From Serilophus lunatus (taxonomy: Eukaryota > Chordata > Aves > Passeriformes > Eurylaimidae): a stretch of 64,000 bases of DNA. The stretch covers positions 148,753 to 212,752 of the forward strand of contig VXBA01005368.1 of NCBI GenBank assembly GCA_013399895.1, written 5' to 3'. The notes under the pieces are model-generated. The model saw nothing but the letters and a program-made list of their open reading frames with translations, had not been told where the DNA came from and did not search any database. Below are positions 44,656 through 59,570 of this stretch, one piece after another. The position numbers and the translations under genes are program-made. Within the stretch, counting starts at the first letter, position 1; every line of letters begins with the position of its first letter.

Positions 44656-47600
44656 ATTCTCTAGGTAAGAACCTTGTCTTCAAGCTGAAATTTTAAACTG
44701 ATGAAAACTGAAGAAAAGGAGTAGCTGTCTACACAGCTTTTCAACATGTTGGCCCTATTTCTGAGGGAGGCTATTCTATGATTATCAGAACAGAATAATT
44801 AAGTAACTAATATGTGTTTGCTGCCGTAATTGTTGTAGTGGAAGAACTTTTTTTGTTGTATATTATTGAACCATTCATCTATCAGTAGAGGGGAAAAAAA
44901 GCCCCAATAGCTAGCTGTGTACCAGAAGTACAATTTGGATTGCCACAGTATTTGCTAAACAAACCTGTTTGCTGCCTCTGGACAAAGGAAATGCCTTCAT
45001 GGTAAATGCTGATTAAAGCACTTCTGTTGCAAAAGATCAAAATTCAAGTGTAAACTACTCAGATTATTAACTTTTGCAGAAACTTTAATTATTATTTTCT
45101 GCTTCTATATAGCCTTAATTGTTTGCAAGTTGACTGTTTTCATTTGTCTTGTACTGAGATACTGTGATTTGTTCTCTTTCTGACCTGATGAAGCGCTTGT
45201 GTGCCTTAAGTTTCTCTTTGAGCTCCCTTGTTATCAGTTGCTTTAACAAAAAAGTCTCTTTCGAATTTTGCCTCTTTATAAAACACATTTTGGTGGGGTA
45301 ATGATTTAGTGGCATTGTAGTAGAATTTGTTGTAGTGCCACAGCAGACACTAAGAAGATACAAGCAAGCTTTGAGTGTGTGCAGTTAATTAGATGAAATG
45401 TATTTTGACAAGACACCTAGTAATTAGAATTTAAAATTGATTTTGCATTTAATTATGTTTTACTTCAGCTGTTTGCTGAGGAGCTTTTCATTAGCTGTTA
45501 GGAGTTTGTGTTACTGAGTTTCACTGAATTTCATGAAGAGATGTAAGCTATGTCATCATGAGCTTTCATGTGCAGAACTGTCAGTGTGTTTTTCTGAAAT
45601 TATTTCCAAGATCAGGATGGTACATGTCTGTGGAGTAACTGGTTTTAAGTGTCAGTTTAAGCAAAGGGAATAAGCTCATATCATACGTACAGCTAACTAT
45701 GCTGTTCTACTGTGATTTGTGCTTCCGGTGCTACAAAGGCTTGTGTTGAAATAGAGATATAGCCAGTGTTTAACCACATCCGTCTTAAACCTTCCACCAA
45801 AGTATAACATTTAAAAGCATTTTCTCAGTTTGATAGCGTTTTTTCACAGAGAAGATTGATCTTCTCTTGTTGCTGTTCATTTTCCTTCCCAACGACATGT
45901 TTTGAGAACTTGGTGCTGAGGTTGTTCAGTAACACTAAAATGGTACAATCTTTCCTATTTAATGCACTTTATTTAAAAACAAAAACCTTGCTATGCGTAG
46001 GACATGTTCTTTTTACTTGCTTTCCCTTAAATCCTGACATGAAAATTAACTGTGTGAAGATTATTTTTACTCTGAAAGAGTCGATTTGTAAGATTGTTAT
46101 CACACAAAATCAATCTTCTCATGTTGTTCCCCAGAGAGTCTTGTGAGGTGTTCATCTTGCTGTTAACTTCCTCTCTCAAGTTGTAACATAGCTTTTGGGA
46201 ATGTGTTTTTTTCTTTTCTGGTACACTCTGTGTATTATTTTACTCTATTGATGGAGAGAGACAAAATAAGGGGCAGTGAAGATTTTAACTGTGAACTCAT
46301 TCCTTGCAATACTAAGTTTTCTTCTACACTTAATGTGTCAGCATTAGTAAGTTCACTTGCATGGTTATGCCTGGCTGTATGCTTTGGTGAGCGCTAAACA
46401 CGAGTGGAAATTTGATGACTAGTGCATTAAAAACTAAATAAGGAGCTACTGGCTAAATTGCCTTTTCACTATAACCAGGTCCCTGTCCATTTTTATCTCT
46501 GCATTTCACTGTGGAGCACTGAAGGACAAGGGCTCATGAGGCCTGTCTCTCATTCTTCAGGCTCTTGCATTGAATTGGCTTGCTTTATTGCTGTGATCCA
46601 AATCTTTTTATAACCTCTTTCATGTGTACTTTTTTTTTAACTTGTTGATCAGCAATCGTGGTAATTAGAGTATATAGTAATTTAGGGTTTGGCTATTGCA
46701 AAATCTTTCTACCGTAACATTTCTTGGAGCAAAACGGAATGGAGGAAAACAGAATAACTGTACCTGTAAATGCACAGTGTTGCTTTTGAGTTACTGTGGG
46801 AGCTGAGTGCAAGGACTGGTAAAGAACAGTCCTAGCAGAGAAACAGCTCTTCTGAGGAGTGAAAATTATTCTAGCCTTTAATTAAAAAACTCTATCTGAA
46901 AATCTTTCCTGAGATTTTTGTACTGAGCTTGGCCTGGAGAAGCTGAATCAGTGGAGCTGGACGAATAGTCACCATACTTCTTTCTTCTTCTGGGTGAGCA
47001 TGAACACAGAGTGTATTGTCTGGGGCATAATGCCTGGGGGGGAAGGAAAAAACCGAGTTGTAGTACCCTAATACACAGGTTTGAGTGCTAGTACTGCCTG
47101 TGATACTGGGGAGCTGGGGTTTTTGTAGGTTGTGTGGTATGTTTTGGGTATTTTCTGGGGTGAGGTTTTGTTTGTTTGTTTTTATTTTCTTCTGGAATAA
47201 GAAGCAATGAGAGATACTTTTGTATGTACATATGATGATAGCTTTGTTTATTTGTTAATTTTTACTCTTCTTGACTCTGTGTCTTTAGCTGGTAGTAGAA
47301 AAACTGAAACCAAATAAGGAAGTGCACAGAAAACATACTTAATTGTATACTCAGCAACTTTTTTTGTGGCCACCATGTCATGAATACCAGGATTGTATGT
47401 ACGTCAGAGTTTCTTGAGATACTCTTGCTTGGTGGCATATCACTTAGTTCTGGTAGGAGAGAGGGAATTAAGATGTAGTGACTGAAAAATAGAACACAAT
47501 GGGTGACATCTTAATATTTTGGTCATGACCAGTTTGTATTTACAGAATTTATTCAGTAGACTGTTAGTTTGCACGAGTCAATACTGTTATTTTTATTTAA

Positions 47601-50600
47601 AAGTGCAAATAAGAAAATTTAACTATAAAAATAATTCAACTGTAGCTGACCACAGGACACATTGTAAGAGTAAGATAGGTGTCTGATTTAAGTTATGCCT
47701 TTAGATGTCAGGTTTTGACCAATTTTCTTTGCAACAGGAGTGGCAGGATATGACAAAATTACTAGAAAGCTGGCAACCACACAAGGCTGACATGACTGTT
47801 CATCTGTCAACTAGAATAGTCTTTGAAGGAATACACCAGTGCAAGCAATTTTGAATTAGTTTTTTCTGAAAACAATAAACCAAAAGAAGTCCTACTCCTA
47901 GCACTGAGACAGTTTTTAATTGTTTTTACTTTCTGCAAAAATGCAATTTTACAGCTAGCCTTATTTTTTCATTAGATTTTAGAACTTAGAACTTTGCCAA
48001 CCATTCTTCATTTTCACATTCTGTGTTTCAGCAAAGCAGGTACTGTCTGCAATGTTAGTTTTAGCTGACAAATGTTTTCAAGAGTAAAACCACCAGAAGG
48101 TACTCTGTCTCGATGGAAAAAGTTTAAGAATGTGATAATATAGCAACCAATATGTTTCTAGCAGATGCCTAGCTCTGGATGGAGTTGCATTTAGTATGTA
48201 CCTTTGAATTCTGAGTTCCTGCGCAGACTGTTTTTTCGCCTTTTCTGTTTTTATTTATTTAATTCACCAGGGGTGTGTGATTCTTTTTATCTTCATCTGA
48301 GATTAACCTACGTTTTCAATGAATGAAGTTTTTGTTGTCATTGTTTCTCGTTTTTGAAAGCTGGTCTTAGCCTGATTCTCCAAGTCAGTTTCTTTTTAGC
48401 TTTTAATCAAGCCTTTCTTAGTAATTGATGTCTGCTGGCACTGTTTTCAGTATGGTGTCTTTCAGTGAGTTACATGATGTCTGCGGGATTTAATTCTCTT
48501 AGCAGTTCTTTTTTATCATCTTTTTAATAGGTTCTCTCATTTCTGTGTCATTTTCCTTTTGGAAGTCACATCAAACTGTGGTGGATTTTTTTGGCTTTTG
48601 TAACTCCTGTAGAGATATTGAGACTGAACGCATTATTAGCATACCTTTCAAGAGAAAAAAATTGAAAAAGATCCTTCATACACTCTGGGACTACATCTCT
48701 AATGGTTTCCCTAAGCAGCTCTCCATTAAATGATCATTATAGAGCTACAAGTTTCTGCTCTGTTTTGTGTCCCAGTGTGATGCTTGCCTGATATTCATGG
48801 GTATCTGCCATTACAATTGTATTCCTTTCCCTCATTGCCTCCGTGATCTCTCTCAGCAGATATCAGTGGTCAGTACCATCATTCTGCTAAAGCAGTTGAT
48901 AATACTTCGAGCTCTTACTTTTGGATCTAGGAACACTGAAATCTTCCTTCTTGCAAAAATTCAGTCAGAGGCCAAAAAATCCCCTGGAGTCGTAATGTGG
49001 ACACCTGAGAGCTAAGACTTTCTACTTAGAAAACTTAGCTCTACTTAAGACCCTGCTGTCATTCCATTGAGAGAGGAAAGTATCAAGTTCCAAGGCTTTT
49101 ATAGCTGTTCCATAAGATCCAGCATTTCACAGGAACAGGGCAATAATTACAGAATATTTCAAGTGTGTCCCTATTCCATCACAAATGATTATCTGTTTTC
49201 TTTCTGAACATTTGACTCCTGCCTTGGTGGGGACAGAATGTACATGCTGTGGATACCTTTGGAGTTTTTCTCTACTGTACTCATGTATTTGTTTTTTGTC
49301 GTCATACTGAAATAGTACAGATATCCAAAGGATGTACAAGGTAAGAGTGAATTGCATCACTAATTGAAATTAACAGGAATCCCTGGCTCTTTTTATTCAG
49401 CCATCTGTTGGCCTCCATGCTCCAGTTGATTTTGCATGTATTTGTTCAGAATCTTGTCCATTTAGAATGTTATATTACAGCTAGTAATAATTAACTTGTA
49501 TTTTATTGCTGATATGTACTACTCAGCTCCTGAGTCCAATTACTTACTGCTGAGGGGATAGAGAATCAATGGCGATTTTCCTCTACCTCTCCCCTAGATT
49601 ATATGTAGCTACATGGTAGCTATTTAAAATTCAAAAAATTGAATGGATCCGAGAATAGGATGCTTTTATTGTGCTGTTGGCTACTGACTCACTATCTGTT
49701 AATTTTTGCGATGGAATAGAACACTTTTTTTTGAAGCATGAGACTTTCAATAGAGTTTTTGTTTAGCCTCAGTCTAAAGTGATAATATTTGTAGTAACAG
49801 CAAAAACATTCAAATAATATATTTTGCTGAGAATACTGTGATTCTGTTATATGTAAGTAGAACTTTATCTGTAACCAAAATCAGCTCTTTGGCAGCTTTT
49901 TTTTTATTAACTTCAAGATGGGTGAAATTCATAGAGTTTAGTCATAAAAATGTTTTTCCCATCTAGCTTTGTTTGATGAAGGTTTTAGTTTTACGAATTT
50001 TATGAAGTGCCACTTGGTAAATAATTCAGGTAGAGATCTGTTGAATTAATTTTACTTGGAATTAGACAGCTAATTCTACTTACAGCACTAATAGTTTTTG
50101 CATTGAATGGTAAAACTGTTTTGCTTTCTTACATAGGGGAAAAATAACCTTAAGACACAGAAACATTGAATTTATGTGTAAGATTTATGAGTCTCTTTTG
50201 TATAATAAGTGAAAGAGTAATACTCGTCTCTATAGGTTTCTAAACTTTATCAATAGTTTTGATAAGAGTGAGGTTGATCTGTTATGTGATAACACAGTAA
50301 AAATATAGGCCCAGCCACAGATGTAAATACCCTGGTTAGGGTTAGAAGAACCAGATGGGACAGAAGGTGAATTTTACTCTTATTCTTAACTGCTGCAGGA
50401 TTGTAAGCACCACATCTGAGTTCATCTTAGTGGCTTGGAACTGTGTCTTGTAAAAACTGTATGAACTGTGCATTTTTGGGGAGTGTTCATCCATGTGCAT
50501 TTTAGACTGTCTCCAAACTATGGTACCCCAGCTCCTTCAAATGTATGAATACTGAGGGATGCCTGAATTCAGTGATTGTTCAGATTCCACTGTGGATTTT

Positions 50601-51717
50601 GTCAGCAGTTTATGAAATATTAAATGTATTTCTGTATCTACATTCTTAGTCAGTGCAATTGGATGGTAGAGCTTTAACTTCATAACTCTAGAGTATATTA
50701 TTCCCAAGAGATTAAGAGAATTCTAAGTACAAGGAATGCAACAAATCAGCAGTGGGTTCTGTGTGGCACAGTGATGTTGCTTACAGGTAGGCTTATTTTT
50801 ACAAAAATGTTACGGAACTCTGAAATCTTGGCTTTACAAATAGTTATGGTGTGGGAAAATTTGTTAAAAATGTAAGGGTGAATAGTGAAACTTGTAGAGA
50901 CTGAGCTTCAACTTGTCATAGAATGTTTATAATGAAATATGTGATTGATGCACCTGAAACTTGTACAGTCTAGAGGAAACATTTCTAGCTGGTGTGATAA
51001 GGGACTTTCTCCTGCTAGTTCCTTGGTCGTTTTATTATTTGCCTATTAAACTTACTATGTAGTTCTAGGACATGGCAAGAAAGGAAAACATTGCAAGAAA
51101 ATTTGTTCCTGTATAGGCCTAAAAATGACCTGTTATCTGCATACTTGGAAATATTTCTCCTTATTGGAAATAATGACAGCTCTTTTCCAATGGTGACATT
51201 TGAAACATACAGAATTTGTAAACATGAAATTCCTACAGTCCTAATGTGATATGAAAAGTATTGACATGAGGATTTAGATGAGGTGCTGAAGAAATTTTTC
51301 TAGTAAACCCCTGTTAATTCAGTGGAAAATACTGATGTCCTCAACTGAGAAGTTAATAAAATGAACCTCAGCCAGTAGATAAAATAATACTTAACAAACA
51401 ACAAACAAATCACAACCTAAAAAAAAATCAAAATAATTTTAAAAAGGTAAAATAAACTTTAAATACACGTATGGACAAATTCTGACTGTGCACAAAAAAA
51501 AGAGAACTCCAAAAGTCAGTTTTTCTCCAGGATTAAGACATGGTGTAACTTTTTCACAGGATTCATAATTGAATCAACTGAAACTAGACATATGCTTTCT
51601 GTTTTCAGTGATTTGTTCATTCTACAAGAAAATAGTCTACATATTTCTGAGGGTGGAAAGAAAAACAAAAGCAAAAAAGATACAATTTCATGCTGAAAAT
51701 TCTGATATTCTTTTCAG
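44656..51717. other. Long stretch without recognised gene or repeat
   Basis: About 7 kb of AT-rich sequence. Frames of 60-96 codons occur (for example 45856-46146, 48767-49015) without domains or paired splice signals. A short TTTG run is at about 47164-47183. Nothing supportable was found. Confidence 0.45.
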
Positions 51718-51807
51718 TTGAGATCAGCCCAAAACTTTGACTTTTACTTCTGTCTTGAAAAAAGAGGCCTCATATTATACCATGCCACATGGAAACAGCG
51801 TGCTAAG
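51718..51807 (+). other. Possible 90-base exon, one open frame
   Basis: The acceptor GATATTCTTTTCAG and donor CTAAG/GTGAAT enclose exactly 30 codons. The other two frames stop early, and the open one reads LRSAQNFDFYFCLEKRGLI, then LYHATWKQRAK, with a mixed composition unlike AT-biased chance frames. It is one of the better isolated exon candidates. The peptide is not recognised. Confidence 0.35.
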
Positions 51808-53362
51808 GTGAATGTTCAAGAAACACTTGAACTCTTCAAGAAACTGGATAATTTTTGTAATTTTTTGTTAACCAGTACTCTTTCATATTTTTGTTCTAAC
51901 TGACCAAAAATGGTCTATATTTATTTTATCTTTTTGGGAAACCAAAATCAGATATTTGCATGTCTGTAGTTACAAAATACTTGTACATTACCACATCCTG
52001 CCGCATTTATTCATTTCCCTGCTTACAGCTACTCAGTGCCTCAATACTGCCCTGCATAACATGTACTGAAATTTGCACAAGATCCTGTGAGTCTTGAAAG
52101 GCATTTATTCAAAATGTTTTCCGTTACTTTTACAGTAATTATATCTAATGTAATTTTCTCTTCAAGAGGATTTTGGATACTGTTATTAGACTGTTTAAAA
52201 TGCTAAATTTCTGCCTGAGTACAGAATGTGTTTGGGTATGATAAATGTTCCTGCATTTTCCCAGTGCACGTTTGCTATTCATAACTTTTTGAATTGTTGG
52301 GAACAAAACAGATATTTATTGTTTTATGGAATGAAGAAACATTTTGTTTATTTTCTTTTCAAATATTTAGTTCAGCAGAAAATGTTGGAATGAATAATAG
52401 ATATCAGAGGTGGAAAATAAACTTCCTAAGCTGTAATTTTAACTTTCTTGAGTATGATATAAAAACATCTTGTATATTTATTGGCTTTGTTACACTTTAA
52501 ATATCCTAGCTGTTTCAGCTGCATATTTTTTAACAGATTTGTTTAATAGCCCAATAAATATCACCATACAAAAGTTTTCCCTGCCATTCTATTTTTGATT
52601 TGTTCTAACTTCGGACTTAACCTCATAATTTCTAATCACTGTAATGTTCTGAATAACAGACCATTTATATATATATGTGCAGTTTGAATATCTGGGAGTA
52701 ATCCTTTCCTCCAATAACTCTTACTTCTCTGTTCTCCAAGATAGATTGCTTCTTTAGGCCATTTCATGAAACTTTTCTGTTTTTCTGATGACTAAAAACT
52801 AAGTTTTAGCTTTATTCCTTAGTCAGTGAAACTCTTAGAAACAAAAGATACATAGTATATCTTTCTCTATCCAGTAGTGAAATACCATAGTAGAGACCTT
52901 TGGGGGGCCAGTTTGGAAATGAATGTTATTGTTTGCTGCTGAATTCACCATGCTCGCATTTCGAGCTGTAGTTGTGCAATGTAATGGTTTTGGAAGTGGC
53001 ATCCCATGTGAGGAGGATTTCCTCTTTGTGAATACATCACTGTTCTAAAAAAAATAATTGGAAATTGTGGGCTGACAATAGTGCTAATTTGTCCATGAAT
53101 CATTGTGCTACTTGGATACATGCAATAGTTTTGATTGCTGGTACAATAGCATTTGTGGAAGAGTTAGAATTTTTCAATGGCACAACTTGCTCTTTTTAAA
53201 AATTCTGTGTCTCTTTCTGGGAAATTTTGAAAAACAGCTGAGGTCTCCCCTAGCCTAGGTGCTTTGAAGAAGCCTGAACATTAGGGCTAAAGAAACTTTG
53301 GATCATGAATTATCCATTTACTGCAAGAGAAGTTTTTATCTGAATTAGCCATTTATCTTTAG
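51808..53362. other. No gene recognised; short TA run
   Basis: AT-rich DNA with (TA)n at about 52666-52676. Confidence 0.45.
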
Positions 53363-53392
53363 CCTTTAAACACCCCTCAGCATGTTAATAAG
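53363..53392 (+). other. Possible 30-base exon
   Basis: The acceptor is CCATTTATCTTTAG and the donor is TAAG/GTAAGC. Only phase 0 is open (PLNTPQHVNK), which is the phase left by the candidate exon ending at 51807. At ten codons the agreement is weak evidence. Confidence 0.22.
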
Positions 53393-56300
53393 GTAAGCAA
53401 TGAGCTCCTTCAGCGAGTTGCTCTCCTACAAATTTGACTTGATTATTATGAAAGTATAACTATATAACCTCACTATTTTTTATTCTAAGATGTTAAGTCA
53501 GATTCTACATCACAAAACTGAGAGTATTTCATAGCATTGAAATTAATTTTTGTTTAATTGGTAAGTGTGATGGCAAATAGGTGGCTAAAATGATTGACCA
53601 CTGTGCTTTTAGAAAGCAATTAAAAAAAATCTTTGTTTCAGTCTTTCTCTGCCATGAATATTGTAATACTCTCTTAAAACCAAAAAGCATAACTGTTCTC
53701 TGAAACAGTGCACAAGATTCGAGATTAATTTGAGAACTATTGATTTTAAAGTTCTTGAAGAGCGTCTGTAATCAGCATAGGAATTTGACTTCTTAATTAG
53801 ACTAGTCCTGTGAGAATTTGGCTCCCCATACAGTATGTTTATGAATCTAATCAAGAAGGCAGCAAAAACCTCAGAAAACAATTATAGATTCTATATTTTA
53901 ACTCACAAAGGAGCAAGAATTGGAATGCTGGAGCTCCTGCTTCTGTGATAATTAAAGTGTGGATCTGAATGAAGAGAAATAATTAAAAAAATTATTACCC
54001 TGAAGAAATCTATTCGCCATAAGATGGGGTCCTTGGCAGCTAACAGAAGCAAGACCAGGGCAAAAGAAACTCTTGGACTGTGCCAAAACTGTGCTATAAA
54101 GCCCAAGCTACCTGCTGGGCTAGTATTCATCACGAAAAATGTCTTTTTTTTGGGGGGGAGAGGGGTTGTTTATCAAGGCATGAGAAGTCATATATGAGAG
54201 TTCCTGATTTTGTCATGGCAAGTCAGTCAGTCTGTTGTCTAGATTAAGAGGAAAACAAGTGTATTATATTCTGTGAACACATTGCTGCAGTATTTGGGGA
54301 TTAGTCTGCCCAGTGGCTAACATCTGTCTGTGGTTTAATTATTGCCTTTTCCTTAGGGAAGAGGTTTGTGCACTGGACTTTTTTCTTGTCATTGATAGAA
54401 AAGATTTTGGTTTTGATTTCACACTATGTTTACATTGAAATTTTGAGTTTGTAAGTGTGTGTGAGAGAGTTCTGAAGAGTTCTAGGTAGGTGAGGAGTAT
54501 ATGCCAGAGCCTTGTACGACTAGAAAACTCTGGTTTTCACACAGATAAACAGGCAATTCTACTTTGCTTTTGGAATGGAGTTGTTAGTTATGTTTGTTTA
54601 TTCCAGACGTCTTTTACAGCCTTGTGGCTATACTTAAGCTAGGCCACTGATTGCCTAAAGCTGTGGACTGAAACCTGGCACTCATTACTATGTCAGGTAC
54701 AGAGCAGGAGAGACAAAATTTTCGCAGCCATAATTTACCTTAGTGTAAATAGCCATAACTTCAGCTGTGAGTGTTGCCTATGAGCAGTTTTCAATTTAAC
54801 GTCTTTTTTTAATTACCGAATCAGTAGAAAATAGTTATGGCAGTAGGCATTGATGTCGAAAGGCCATCTGGGACCTTCAAGGGGAAAGGTATTTATTACT
54901 TTTTTTTCTAGTTTACATCTCCAGGTTTCCCTTATTTAGCAGGGCTTTTTGTGAGGGACTGCTGGTGGTAGTGGGACAGGGCTACACTAGGCTTACTGGG
55001 TCTTTCAGGAAATGCCCAGGAAGAACACCAGTTATGGATGTAGTATACCGTTTGCCATATTTGAAGCAGTTTAATAGTCACAGGCTGCCATTTTTTTTTT
55101 CTTGATTATACAAATAGAGACTTTCAGAGTTTGAAACACGATATAATAACATGTGTAGTAAAGTGTTTAGTTTGAGCAATGAATTCCTCTTTAAATAAAA
55201 GACCCCTGATGGCAGCTCTAAGAATTAAAGGTATTTTGTGAATTTGTAAAGATCTGCCAGTGTATGATAGGCACAGATGCAGCCACATGATCCTGTGGAC
55301 TACATCCATAAGGGCATGTGTGTACTCTCTGTCATGCTTGCTCTCTGGCCCATTGACTGGACTCTGCATTGGAGGTCAGAAGCATGCTTTTGTGAATACA
55401 GTCCATAGGCCTTTCTGATTGATATTCTGGGTAGGTTTGCCTTATCACTACCTGTGTTACTGGGTGAAGGTTTTTTTGTTTGTTGGGTTTGTTTGGAGCT
55501 TTTTTTCTTTTCTGAAGGATGTAATCTTTCTTTCTCTGTGTTTTGACATCTCAGCTGGGACCTGGAAGATGATGATCATTTTCTTTCTCAATTCAGTTCC
55601 ATTTCAAGTGAACTATAATAGGAAGACAATTTTCAGTCTCTACAGATGACTTGGAAAATATACTTGATGATGTATCTTGGGGATATTTACTTAAGTGCAG
55701 CACTGTGATTGAGTTTTGAGATGATGAGCTTTGAGTTGCAGAACTTGATGTCTGAAGTAATTAATGACGAAACCCTCCCAGCTTTCATTATGAAATCCTT
55801 AAATGTATGTTAGCTGGCATGTAATGCTTCAGTGAGGCAGAGTATATTAGAAAAACATGAGTAAGTAGCAGAGAACAAATGCTATTTAGATAGTGAGAAG
55901 GGATCTACAGAAATCAGATCTTACTCATATGAACTTTACCTCTAATCATTTCACAATTGCACATCTGTAGAGATATTATCTACCTAATCACATAAGAATC
56001 TGCATGGAGGTGTGATGGTTGCTCTGTGCACTTTGCAGTTTATTACCTGCTCTGTATCTGCTTCTGCTGAAAAGCTTTGTATCTGCATAGCTGGAGTATT
56101 GTGGAAGAGGACTGCCTGCCTTCGCCTAAGAAGAAATGGTTTGGGTTCAGAAATCTTGGGGAGGGAGGAGTGACTGCTCCTTTCCAGCAAACACTTCCTC
56201 GTATTTGCCTGGGGCAAGTCTTTGGTAGTGCTGAGTTGAGCCAGTAGTCAGAGACTGACTTATCTGCTGGAAAAGGTTAGAACAGGCAGTAAAATGGGCT

Positions 56301-57638
56301 TTTGAGAAGCAGATGGGCATCTCTGGGTTCGATTTTTAAAGGCAGTTTGAAAAGTCTTCTGGAAGAGTGAAAAATAACTGCCTGGAGTTTGCTCTAAGCC
56401 AGATGCTTTCCACAATTTCAGGCTTGGTCTGAGACCAGTACAAAGAAATTTCTATGCAGATAGGGCATGGGGGAAGATGACTGTGTGCAAAACCTTTCAT
56501 TCTGCTTACCTTTTAGCTTGAAATTTCTTATTTTTTCAAGATCTCATTCTTTATTCTAACCCATTTTCAAGAAAATGCTGCTTCAGTTTAGAAGCCCCTT
56601 TTATTATACTTGATGACTTCAGCTTAAAGCAGTAGTGCAGGTAAATCCAATGAAAGCTCTGGCAAATTTGAGTGGCTATTGCGGTGTGCAGCAGCACAAT
56701 TATGCAAGAAGCAGAAGCAAGTGTCAGCCTTTGTTTAAATTGCAGAATCTACCTTTCTCCCCTTTCTTTTTGGTAAGGTCTTAACACCGTTTTTCAATTC
56801 TAGTGAAGCTCCATTGGTCTTCAAAAGTCAGCTACAGGAAAAGCTTTAAAGAGACAAACCAGTGATTGTATTGTCATGTTTAAGTGACCAAATAGTAACT
56901 TGAGTTTATGAAGTGTAGACTGTCTCAATGTAGCAATGCCTTGAAATGCTGGTATTTCTTGAGTATGTACTAGGCAAAAAGTCTGAGAAGATGTACCTTG
57001 CTTGTGCATAAATAAAATGGAGTAGGGTTTTTTTTGTTTGTTTGGATTTTCTTGTTCTGTTTTGTAATTTTCCTGAGAACGAAGAAAATGAAAGTTAAAG
57101 CTAAAAATGCTTTTGATCTTATGGCAGTTTCTTTAGGAAGATTTTTCTTAGCACTAGCTGTTTACTTTAGGAATCCAGGTTTTATACGTTGTCTGACAAA
57201 TATGTTGCACGAATTTTCCAGGGCAGTTGTAGTTTTGGGGTTTGATTTAGAAATGTAAAGGCATAATACTGCACCTTCTCTAGTAGAGAAAATAAATTAT
57301 GCAATGGAAGCTTTGTGAATGCAGTGTACTGCATTGTGGACTGAAAATGTTAAATCAGAGAGACTAACACTGGGTAAGGGAGTGCTTTGCATGTTTCTTC
57401 TGTTTCACAAATTGGATTGCTTGAGGCACTAACTTGAACTTTTTGCTCCAGCATTAGGACAACAGTTTCATTATATGCGCATCTTAGATATGTGGGAACT
57501 GCAATTGTACTTAGCTTGTTAAATAAGACTTCATCAGTTTAGCAAAGAGGCACATGAGGATAGCTGGGCCTCTAAATGTGCTCATGCTGCTTCTGAGTGG
57601 CACCATCACAGATAACAAATCTTATTTCCTCTTTGCAG
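53393..57638. other. No gene or repeat recognised
   Basis: AT-rich sequence, including a T8G7-type run at about 54145-54158 (CTTTTTTTTGGGGGGGAG). Reading frames of 60-80 codons show no domains. Confidence 0.45.
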
Positions 57639-57751
57639 AAATCACAGTAGAGAGGCAAAAGGCTATGATAGAGATTCCTCTCAATCTTATTTTCAAGACA
57701 TCCCCCATGTATTTTATTATCACAAGGAAACAAACATCAGATTCTCTGTGA
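57639..57751 (+). other. Possible terminal exon
   Basis: The strong acceptor TTATTTCCTCTTTGCAG is followed by two frames that are open to nearby stops. One ends at TGA 57749 and reads ITVERQKAMIEIPLNLIFK..., the other ends at TAG 57754 and reads NHSREAKGYDRDSSQSYFQ.... Coding in either frame is unproven. Confidence 0.25.
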
Positions 57752-59570
57752 CCTAGTGAAGCTTATGTGCATCTTTCAGTAGTTATGTACCCTTCACACT
57801 GTGTTATACTTTCTTTTGGTTTCTAAAGATGTAGATTTATAAACAGTTTAGAGTCAGTAATACCTCAACAATTCTCCCATTTGTTGTTCCCTTCTGATGT
57901 TACTTCATTCCTCGATTCTAGACGAATGATCGTTTGAGCAGCCTTCTGGTAACTTAGCATGGAGGAGACTTAGCTTTAAATGAATTTAGCATAAAAAAAT
58001 ATTCTAGTGTTGATTTTAATTGTGAAAAAGTTCTAGCTGGATAAATAGGTGGGAGAAAATGTTTCAGGAAATGTTGAAAGACTTTCTGTAAGGAATGAAG
58101 GTCTGTAACAGGAGAAAGGCTTTTGAGGGTAGGAAGGTATGTATAGTAGTTCTTCCAAGTAGTTCTTGCTGGATATTGCTTGACAACTAGGTACTATGAA
58201 TTCTCATATTCATGAACTGAGAAAACTGAGTTTTCTTCAGTTAAATATTAATTTCCATGCTGAATCAATATTCTATTCACAGAGCATCAAAATAGAACAT
58301 AAAAGAAAGTTATGGATGACTTGAAATAACTTTTAAATTGCAAAGCAGTCATCCCATAAGTAGGAAATACAAAGTGAGATACCGCTCACTTCATAGAGAA
58401 AGAAAAACTGAGAAGTTTTTTTTTCAGCTTGAGTGATATGCAATGTCTGTTTTGTACAGTGAATGAGGATGGGTGAGACTGAAATTCTTTTTCATGGCAA
58501 AATTTATCAGGACTTGAAAAATAGGTGGTACTTTGAAAGATCTACACAATGAAATCCAAGTGATCGCGTTATAAAATAATTTTAGTGTAAGAGAACTGAA
58601 ATAAAAAAAATCAAAGAATACTTATCCCTATAAACACTTTGCCATATTTTTTTTGTTATAAGATTTTATTTTTTTTTTACAATTAATTGGGCACTAGTGT
58701 TGCTGATGAAAATGAGAATTGTTACTTTCAAAGCAACAGTCAGGCATAATGAGAATATAGTGATTCAGATGTTCATGAAGTCATGGTTGCTGATTGTGTA
58801 TTTTGTGCTCATTGTAGCTTTGTTAAAACTATTTGGAGAAGGTCAATCTGTAAATGCCATGAGAAGACTCAGGTCTTGTTTACTATATTGTGGTTTAAGG
58901 ATTTTTCTTTGTTATTTTTTGAATTTGGAAAGAGGAAACCTGCTTAAAGTTGGATCACCTCCCTTTTATAAAACCATTTGACTCATAATGAAATTTGCAT
59001 CCCGAAGTTCTTAGAATATAATTAATGAGTTGTGCCACGGTTCCAGTTCCTGTGCCTTCATTCAGTTTCTATACTTTTATTGTGGCTCAAAGTTTGCAAT
59101 TCAGCAAATAAAATATTCAGTCTCCAAAAAGTCACATTTGTTTAAATGTGCCTTGGCACCTGCTAATCTTTTTAGTGACAATTCATGGCAAAATTTCTGT
59201 TCAAATCTTGAAATATTTTGCAAATTTGAAGCTTTTGGGGATTTATTGAGTGTGAGGTCACCATTCACAGTGTGATCATGAAAAATGGTAACTATGGCAA
59301 CTGCAGAGTATTGGAGAATAAGCAGAGGTTTATGTGAAAGAAGTCATATCCTTGGACATAGAAAACATCCTCACAGAGCCTCCTCAGATGCAGATGATAT
59401 ATGGCCACTTTTTTTGTGTGAGGTTCTTTTGTTTTCTAATGTTGAGCAAAATTAAACAGCCCATGCCTCTTCCTAGTGTATTTTAATTGCTACTTCAGGT
59501 TTTAAAGACGAAGACAAAGAAAGCATGACCTTTAATCTAATGTTATGTCATCCTTGTCATTAAATATACA
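57752..59570. other. No gene or repeat recognised
   Basis: AT-rich sequence. A 94-codon frame at 58697-58981 is hydrophobic at its centre but has no recognised family, no acceptor and no codon-level sign of constraint. Confidence 0.4.
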
